Below are positions 58,525 to 64,000 of a stretch of 64,000 bases of DNA, one piece after another; positions within the stretch are counted from its first letter, which is position 1; each line of letters starts with the position of its first letter. The notes beneath the pieces are model-generated. The model saw nothing but the letters and a program-made list of their open reading frames with translations. It did no database searches and had not been told where the DNA came from. Position numbers and translations under genes: made by a program. The stretch lies in NCBI GenBank assembly GCA_013286585.1, contig JABDFK010000002.1:1-64000 (forward strand), written 5' to 3'. The stretch is from Deltaproteobacteria bacterium. Lineage in GTDB: Bacteria; Bdellovibrionota; Bdellovibrionia; Bdellovibrionales; Bdellovibrionaceae.

Positions 58525-59280
58525 TTAACAAATGTACTGTCGCGTTTTTAAGAAATTAATCAGCTCGAGCATGTGGGTTTTGGCTCGGCCAGCTAAGCCC
58601 ACAAATTCGACTCCACATCCTCGCGGAAATTCACCCTGATTGGTTCGCACCCATCGGACGACACCTTCCCCCTCAATACAAAGCACCACGCCTTCGTCGA
58701 AGTGAATCTTGAAGTTTATTTTTTCACCCACTGTGGGAATGCGGTCTTCCACGGAAATAAATAGGCCGCCCTGACTAAGATTGATCACCTTGGCCTTACA
58801 AACCACCTGCAACTCCGAGGAAATGACATCTATGTCCAAAGGAGTTTCACCACACCATGTCCTTGGCTGCCAACATTCGGTCTTAGGAACTAGGGCTTGA
58901 AGAACGGTATTTAATAAAACCTTTCTATCGAAAGGCTTCGCAAACACGGCCTCTACCCCTTTATTGAACGCGTCCTCGACCGTGATTTCAGCAAATCCCG
59001 TAATAAATAAGACCACCGGCACATCTGGATTGTATCGCCGGACGTTGTCCAACAATTCGACTCCGTTTCCACCGGGCATTTTAATATCGCTGATCACGAC
59101 ATCGACTTTACGTGACTTAATGATCTCGAATGCCTCAGCGCCGTTGCCGGCCTCTAGAACATTGAACCCGTCCTTTTGGAACTGATAGACCAATATTTCT
59201 CGGAGGTCTTCCTCGTCATCAACGATCAGGAGCGTATGATTTCTGGGGTTTATGCCTGCGAAGCCCAACTTGCTGCTCAT
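58525..59280 (-). CDS. Response regulator with PilZ domain
   Basis: The 251-residue protein pairs a receiver (LLIVDDEEDLRE, acceptor in VVISDIKMPGGNG, LFITGFAEIT, VFAKPFDRKVL) with a PilZ domain (KVINLSQGGLFISVED, KINFKIHFDEGVVLC, CGVEFVGL). D/N-x-S-x-x-G is present as NLSQGG, as in c-di-GMP-binding PilZ domains. It lies between the receiver-HD and receiver-kinase genes on the same strand with gaps of 15 and 3 bases. Confidence 0.88.
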   Translation of the reverse strand: MSSKLGFAGINPRNHTLLIVDDEEDLREILVYQFQKDGFNVLEAGNGAEAFEIIKSRKVDVVISDIKMPGGNGVELLDNVRRYNPDVPVVLFITGFAEITVEDAFNKGVEAVFAKPFDRKVLLNTVLQALVPKTECWQPRTWCGETPLDIDVISSELQVVCKAKVINLSQGGLFISVEDRIPTVGEKINFKIHFDEGVVLCIEGEGVVRWVRTNQGEFPRGCGVEFVGLAGRAKTHMLELINFLKTRQYIC

Positions 59281-59283
59281 AAA

Positions 59284-60570
59284 TCAGCTCACGTTCTTAT
59301 GCTCTGCCATTGGTGCCAGTTTTTTGTTAAGGCTTATAACGAAACGGGTGTTTTTAGATTGCTTGTCTATCCAAAACTGACCTTGATGGGACTCTATAAT
59401 TCCCCTAGAGATGCTCAATCCTAGGCCGGTTCCCCGGCCCACTTCTTTCGTGGTGAAAAATGGTTGGAATATTTTTTCTTGCACCGCCACCGGAATACCG
59501 CAACCACTGTCAGTCAGGGCCAACTCAACATGATCTACAAAGTCGGCCACTTCTATTTTTACCCATCGTTCTGCATTCTTTTCGATCGCGTCGTAGCTGT
59601 TATTAAGAAGGTTCAATAACACCTGAATGATCTGAACTTGGCGACACTCGACTGTGGTAGATGGCGCCGGATTGTCCACGGTCAGCATAATGTCCTGAAC
59701 CTTAAATTTCTCTCGGCACATACCCAGAGTCTGTTCAATGAGTTGTGCCATGGTCACAGTGTCAAATGGATCGTTGTCACCACTTCTGGAAAATGTCCGC
59801 AAACCTCTGATAATTTTTGCAATCCGCTCTGTGGTCTCAATGATTTTCTTGGTCCGCTTCTGGATCGCGGTAAAGTCCATTTTTTCCTCGAGCATTTCAC
59901 TCAGTAACTGAGCATTTTGCTGAATGATCGTCAGAGGATTATTGATTTCATGAGCAATACCTCCGGCCATTTCGCCCAATGCCATGAGTTTTGCCCCATT
60001 CACGCTTCGGGCGCGCTCCTGATCCAATTCCTTTGTTCGCAGCTCGACTTCTTGCTCTAGGCCTTCAGAGTATTTGATATTGGATTGTTCTAAATTCCAC
60101 TTTTTGGTCTGAGCAATAGCGATCTGCAGGACCTCAACCGAATCAAATGGTTTTTTCAAAAACAACAGCCGCTCCGAGACCCCAAGCTTGGAGAGCACTT
60201 CCTCAAAGGAATAATCCGTATAGGCCGTACAGATAACCACCTCGGTGCACGGAACTTTTTCCCATATTTTGGCGATCGTGGTGATTCCGTCCCATCCTGG
60301 CGGCATGCGCACGTCCACAAATAGCAGAGCGTAGGGTCGACCGGCCTCATGGGCCGCCACCACTTTGCCGAAAGCTTCCTCTCCTTGCGAGGCAAAATCC
60401 AGCTCAAACTCGATCTTTTGGGCTAGCGATGTCTTGTCCTCCCCAAACAAAGCCAATGCCGCATTTTTCAGCCTTTTCTCTTCCTCGTTTTCACTGCTTT
60501 TCAAAATTTTTTTGAAATCAAGATGAAGATCCGGATTGTCATCAACAACTAAAATACGACGATTGGTCAT
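59284..60570 (-). CDS. Receiver-histidine kinase fusion
   Basis: The protein of about 428 residues has an N-terminal receiver ([13 protein letters not shown], acceptor in [37 protein letters not shown]), a coiled linker, a DHp domain with [20 protein letters not shown], and a catalytic domain ([40 protein letters not shown]). The start at 60570 has GGAAGGG nine bases upstream. It is the first gene of a four-gene operon of receiver proteins and likely their phosphate donor. Confidence 0.9.
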   Translation of the reverse strand: MTNRRILVVDDNPDLHLDFKKILKSSENEEEKRLKNAALALFGEDKTSLAQKIEFELDFASQGEEAFGKVVAAHEAGRPYALLFVDVRMPPGWDGITTIAKIWEKVPCTEVVICTAYTDYSFEEVLSKLGVSERLLFLKKPFDSVEVLQIAIAQTKKWNLEQSNIKYSEGLEQEVELRTKELDQERARSVNGAKLMALGEMAGGIAHEINNPLTIIQQNAQLLSEMLEEKMDFTAIQKRTKKIIETTERIAKIIRGLRTFSRSGDNDPFDTVTMAQLIEQTLGMCREKFKVQDIMLTVDNPAPSTTVECRQVQIIQVLLNLLNNSYDAIEKNAERWVKIEVADFVDHVELALTDSGCGIPVAVQEKIFQPFFTTKEVGRGTGLGLSISRGIIESHQGQFWIDKQSKNTRFVISLNKKLAPMAEHKNVS

Positions 60571-60588
60571 GGCGCAATTCCCTTCCAT

Positions 60589-60907
60589 ATATACTGACAG
60601 CCAGCCTATATAGCGCCGGTTCTTTTAATAAACAATATATGTTTATTTATTAATTTACTATATGTGTATCGGCATCTGACCATGACCTCGATCTTAGTCT
60701 CTAATGTTTTTCAGCGATTTCTTGGTCGTGACGCATATAATCTAATTCTATTTATAGTGAAGTCACCCTCCTGAGGGACCTGAACCGGTCCAGAATCTGT
60801 GAGTTGAGTTGCAAAATATTTAAGATTTAGACCTAATGTATCCAGGAACTCTGACCACTAAGACAGAACTAAACAATAAATTGTTTAATCAAAGTAGGGA
60901 CTACCTT
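60589..60907. other. Intergenic region with A+T-rich inverted repeat
   Basis: I see no gene here. An ATAAACA/TGTTTAT inverted repeat with five-base spacer lies near 60628-60650, inside a very A+T-rich patch. The related string AATAAACAATA occurs in the opposite orientation near 56075-56090, upstream of the efflux operon. An ATG at 60836 opens the GNAT frame but lacks a ribosome site. Confidence 0.45.
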
Positions 60908-61609
60908 ATGACACTTCAATATCATCTCATCTGCAACAAAAGCTTTCCAACCTCAGCTGACCTAGAGATACGGAATCGTGTCTACAGTCTGTGGAAAAGC
61001 AACTGGGAAAAAATATATGCCGATCAAGGGGCTCATCATGTTCCGACGGCAGATGATTTCACTCGTCATGATCTTCTTTCGGTACTGATGACTGATCAAG
61101 ATCAATTGGTTGGTTTTTCATGCCACACATTTTTAGACTTTCACGAACTATCGACTTATGACCGCGATTACTTTTCCATGTTCGGAAAAAACTACTCTCA
61201 GGCTTTGAAAGCCATGAAAATCGACCGGGTCATGACCTTTGAATCCCTAGTTGTTCGACCTGAGTTTCAACGCAATACATGGGGCTTACCGCTGGGACGT
61301 CTGATCATGCGTCTGAACAGCTATATGCTCAGCGAGACTTCGGCAGAAGCCATGATGGCCGTCGCCCGAAAAGACAATGGCGTTTCTCAAAATCTGACAG
61401 TTCTTGGTTACCAGATGATCGAATCCGACAAAATCTGCCGGGGATTTCCATGTGACCTACAGACTCTATCCCGAGGACGGCACTTGTTAGAGATTAACGA
61501 CAAAACAGAACCTCATGCGGGAAATTTATGGCAAATGCGAACTGTTCATGGCGGTAAAGCCTTCTATGATTTGCCCACTCAACAGCCGGCCTCGACCAAA
61601 GCCGCTTAA
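60908..61609 (+). CDS. GNAT-fold N-acyltransferase
   Basis: From ATG 60908 (AGGGA seven bases upstream) the 233-residue protein has an acyltransferase core: QLVGFSCHTFLDFHE, RVMTFESLVVRPEFQRNTWG, LGRLIMRLNSYMLSETSAEA. The spacing resembles large GNAT members such as N-acyl amino-acid or homoserine-lactone synthases more than simple acetyltransferases. The next genes encode a fatty-acid desaturase and a heme-oxygenase-like diiron protein, pointing to synthesis of a modified fatty-acyl product. The substrate is inferred. Confidence 0.7.
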   Translation: MTLQYHLICNKSFPTSADLEIRNRVYSLWKSNWEKIYADQGAHHVPTADDFTRHDLLSVLMTDQDQLVGFSCHTFLDFHELSTYDRDYFSMFGKNYSQALKAMKIDRVMTFESLVVRPEFQRNTWGLPLGRLIMRLNSYMLSETSAEAMMAVARKDNGVSQNLTVLGYQMIESDKICRGFPCDLQTLSRGRHLLEINDKTEPHAGNLWQMRTVHGGKAFYDLPTQQPASTKAA

Positions 61610-61632
61610 TACAAATTACCAGGAAATTTTTT

Positions 61633-62610
61633 ATGAGCCAAAACATCGCTGTCAGCTATGATCCTATAAAATCGCTCACATGGAACAAGGTAGTGAGTGA
61701 ACGAGTTCGCGAACTGTCGAAAATCAATTCGTGGAAGGCAATGAGCCATTTATTGTTAGACTGGACAATCATAATGGTGGCCATCGCCGTGTCGATGCGA
61801 GAAAACTCGTTACTGGCCTATATTTTTTCTGTCTTGGTGATTGGAGCTCGCCAGCACGCTCTGCTCATTATCACCCATGAGGGTGCTCACTTTCGCCTGA
61901 ACAATACAAAATGGCTCAATGATTTGTTTTCAAATCTCTTTGCCGCTTTTCCGATATTTTTCTGCACTCAGGGCTACCGCGCCAATCATTTGGCGCACCA
62001 CCGCCATCTCAATTCGCAACAGGATCCAGATTGGGTGAGAAAAATCAAATTGAGAGAATGGCAATTTCCACAGACGCGAAAGCAATTGATAGAGACATTT
62101 GCAACGGTGCTTATGACCAGCTGGTATAAAATGATTATTCTGTTTTGGAATCTTTCCGAGCTGGGGAAAAGAGATTCTTGGACGATCCGGGACAAACGCC
62201 ATCTTATTTTTCTAAAATTGGCTTTCTACTCTGGCCTGGCGATTGGACTTTCACTCACCTCGACTTGGCACATTTTTGCGCTCTACTGGCTGGTTCCATA
62301 TTTTCTTGTCATGCCTGTGGCGGAGCGAATTCGGAGTATTTCTGAACATTTTGGTTTGGCCCGTGAAAATGAACTCAATCACTCTCGAAATATTTTATGC
62401 TCGCCTTTGGAAGCGTTTGTATTTGGGCCGCATAATGTTCGTTATCATTTGGATCATCACATGTTTCCAACGGTGCCCCAATACAATTTGCCAAAACTAC
62501 ATCAGGCTCTATCAGAAATACCAGAATACAGCGACAGTGCTCACGAAAACCATGCCTATATTTTTGGAACAAAATCTGTCTTAGAAGATATTTTAACAGC
62601 ACAAATATAA
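61633..62610 (+). CDS. Membrane fatty-acid desaturase/hydroxylase
   Basis: The 325-residue protein has four or so helices and the three histidine boxes of the family: ITHEGAH, NHLAHHRHLN and RYHLDHHMFP. It would insert a double bond or hydroxyl in an acyl chain using a diiron centre. It starts 23 bases after the GNAT gene with AGGA upstream and is followed 30 bases later by the diiron-oxidase-like gene, so the three form an operon. Confidence 0.92.
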   Translation: MSQNIAVSYDPIKSLTWNKVVSERVRELSKINSWKAMSHLLLDWTIIMVAIAVSMRENSLLAYIFSVLVIGARQHALLIITHEGAHFRLNNTKWLNDLFSNLFAAFPIFFCTQGYRANHLAHHRHLNSQQDPDWVRKIKLREWQFPQTRKQLIETFATVLMTSWYKMIILFWNLSELGKRDSWTIRDKRHLIFLKLAFYSGLAIGLSLTSTWHIFALYWLVPYFLVMPVAERIRSISEHFGLARENELNHSRNILCSPLEAFVFGPHNVRYHLDHHMFPTVPQYNLPKLHQALSEIPEYSDSAHENHAYIFGTKSVLEDILTAQI

Positions 62611-62640
62611 CCAACCCTAAACCCATACAAAGGAGATGAT

Positions 62641-63270
62641 ATGTTGAAGGAAAAATATGAACAGGCCATGCGAGAATACAGAGGAGTTTTAGAGTACCCC
62701 TGGCACTCGGCTGAATTTTACGCCGCTTGGTGCGCACAAACTTACTACTATACTAGCCACAACACCAGAATTCTGCTGTTGGCCTCGGCCCATACGCCCA
62801 TGAAAATGCCGGCGCTGCATCGACGTTTTGCCGCTCACTCAGGCGAAGAAAAGGGACACGAAGTACTGGCAGAAAGGGACGCAAAGTCCTTGGGGTTTGA
62901 CGTTCAAAAGATCGGTGAATTTCCCGTCACTCGTAGCTTTTATGCGACACAATACTACACCATTGCCCACATTGGCGTAGAGGCGCTTTTCGGATTCATT
63001 CTAGCTCTTGAAGGGCTGGCCAACGAGCACGGACGAGAGTGGATCAAAAAAATAAAACAAAACTCCAACTTCCCTACTTCTTTCCTGGATGTCCATGCAG
63101 ACGAGGACCCTGATCACGTCGAGAAGGCCTTCGATCAAATCAAAGATTTTGATCCATCGACAGCGCAGGATATTCTGGTGAACTTGGATTTCACAGTAAA
63201 AACATATTACAAAATTTTAGACGCTTGTCGGGATTACGCCAACAGCCTAAAACAAAGAAAGGCTTCATAA
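62641..63270 (+). CDS. Heme-oxygenase-like diiron oxidase (TenA/PqqC/UndA fold)
   Basis: The 209-residue all-helical protein carries candidate iron ligands of the HDO family: HSGEEKGHEV (Glu and His), HIGVEALFGF (Glu), and DVHADEDPDHVEKAF (H-x3-D-x2-H). HDO proteins include UndA, which makes 1-alkenes from fatty acids, and several N-oxygenases. Directly behind a desaturase and a GNAT acyltransferase it may modify the same acyl product. A TenA-like thiaminase role is less likely because of the metal ligands. Confidence 0.78.
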   Translation: MLKEKYEQAMREYRGVLEYPWHSAEFYAAWCAQTYYYTSHNTRILLLASAHTPMKMPALHRRFAAHSGEEKGHEVLAERDAKSLGFDVQKIGEFPVTRSFYATQYYTIAHIGVEALFGFILALEGLANEHGREWIKKIKQNSNFPTSFLDVHADEDPDHVEKAFDQIKDFDPSTAQDILVNLDFTVKTYYKILDACRDYANSLKQRKAS

Positions 63271-64000
63271 TAGCTGCAGGCTGGGCCGTTCATTTTTGCT
63301 ATATTCTAAAAGCTTTCTCTCTTCTTCAGATGCAGAAATCTGGTTGAGTATCTCTCCGACTGAAATAATAACGAATCCGGCTTTTTGGCCGGAAGAGTTA
63401 TCCCAGAGAGGCGCTATGCCTTTAGTTTTATAATTTAGCTCAAACTTGAACGGCGAGGCCAACTCCGTGATTTTATGTGTTGGCTTATGAATCGCTGCTG
63501 TTTTTGTTTGGTCACTCCCCAGACACTGACCTATGAATTCAATCATTCCTGCCATGGCCTCCTCATCTCTGTACCAGAGCTCAGTCCATGGAATGCTATA
63601 AATTTGTTCCAGCGAATAGCTGCATAGCTCGAAGAAACGAAAGTTCCTGAATGCTTGATAATTGTCGGTCTCATAAATTTCTACAACTTCTTCATTTTCT
63701 ACAAAATTAAATAGGTCCGATGGGGGGCGAAGACCAAAATATTTGATGGCCTTCCAAACAAGACTTTTGGAGTCTCTCAGCGAATGACCTTCCGCGATGG
63801 TGGCCTCGCAAATTTCAATAAAGTTTTTCAAATTGGTAATAATTCTCTGTTTTTTTTGAGACTCTAAGGCCGAAAAAAACGGCAGTGATGGATTTTTAAA
63901 CGGAATAATCCTTACGCCAATACTGGCTCCCAAAGCAGAAACCCTCGAGGCGAGCTCCTTGAATAAACAAGCTGAACTTTCATCTTCGTCGACCTGAACT
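63265..64000 (-). CDS. Unrecognised soluble protein, 5' end outside window
   Basis: Reading on the minus strand, the frame is open from the window edge to the stop at 63265. It has a C-terminal region with SPFKFELNYKTKGIAPLWDN and AGFVIISVGEILNQISAS. No TTG or ATG in the visible part has a clear ribosome site, so the start lies beyond the window. There are no membrane helices. The HFI-like FEICEATIAEG helical centre gives no family. It overlaps the diiron-oxidase gene end by six bases convergently. Confidence 0.65.
   Translation of the reverse strand, partial: VQVDEDESSACLFKELASRVSALGASIGVRIIPFKNPSLPFFSALESQKKQRIITNLKNFIEICEATIAEGHSLRDSKSLVWKAIKYFGLRPPSDLFNFVENEEVVEIYETDNYQAFRNFRFFELCSYSLEQIYSIPWTELWYRDEEAMAGMIEFIGQCLGSDQTKTAAIHKPTHKITELASPFKFELNYKTKGIAPLWDNSSGQKAGFVIISVGEILNQISASEEERKLLEYSKNERPSLQLL

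Overview
The window looks like the chromosome of a Bdellovibrio-type predatory bacterium (Bdellovibrionota) carrying a 24.5-kb integrative and conjugative element (ICE). The taxonomic inference rests on gene content: a secreted GH25 lysozyme of the type Bdellovibrio uses on prey wall, many receiver/PilZ/HD signalling proteins, small cysteine-rich secreted proteins, and an EmrAB-TolC pump next to c-di-GMP signalling genes. No rRNA or other species-specific marker is present. The ICE is visibly richer in A+T than the flanks.

Layout. 1-8.4 kb is chromosome: a CdsA-like/SMR-like/CDP-alcohol phosphotransferase lipid cluster, envelope proteins of unknown role, a hemerythrin protein with a small stress-type protein, a MATE exporter and a GH5 glycosidase. 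8.49-33.11 kb is the ICE, inserted in a tRNA-Leu(UAA) gene and bounded by 85-bp direct repeats that cover most of the tRNA. 33.2-43.7 kb holds an IMPDH/GMP-reductase family enzyme, a GH25 lysozyme, DAP/lysine genes (lysA, dapD) with an M14 peptidase, an Mla-like lipid transporter, a DUF218 protein and RidA. 43.7-49.4 kb holds tRNA-Ala and small secreted proteins. 49.4-60.6 kb is dominated by signal transduction: a V4R sensor-kinase-regulator set, the EmrAB-TolC pump, and two receiver-PilZ proteins, a receiver-HD protein, a lone kinase dimerisation domain and a receiver-kinase. 60.9-63.3 kb is a GNAT-desaturase-diiron oxidase operon.

Inside the ICE, from left to right: a small membrane protein, a serine recombinase, a secreted protein, an ECF sigma/anti-sigma pair that apparently controls itself and an outer-membrane/MerP/MerT metal module through two matching promoters, a DUF2971 protein, a divergent XRE regulator pair, a seven-gene signalling operon (minus strand), and a long plus-strand conjugation operon (VirB2, 3, 4, 5, 6, 8, 9 and 10-like proteins, an FtsK-type coupling ATPase, a replication-relaxation family protein and a VirB7-like lipoprotein), followed by an excisionase and a tyrosine integrase.

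The standout is the signalling operon at 14561-20473. In transcription order it encodes an oligopeptide-binding lipoprotein without any permease, a membrane histidine kinase, a sigma-54 response regulator, an alpha/beta hydrolase of prolyl-peptidase type, two paralogous 40-43-residue secreted peptides ending in HPG-A and HPG-V, and an isoprenylcysteine-carboxyl-methyltransferase-like membrane enzyme. Most of these genes overlap by ATGA. I infer a self-encoded peptide-pheromone circuit that reads donor or recipient density and switches on the divergent conjugation operon. The space between the two operons carries nested inverted repeats and a sigma-54-like element, although that element is one base short of the canonical spacing. 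All functional statements are inferences from sequence reading; no database search was run.
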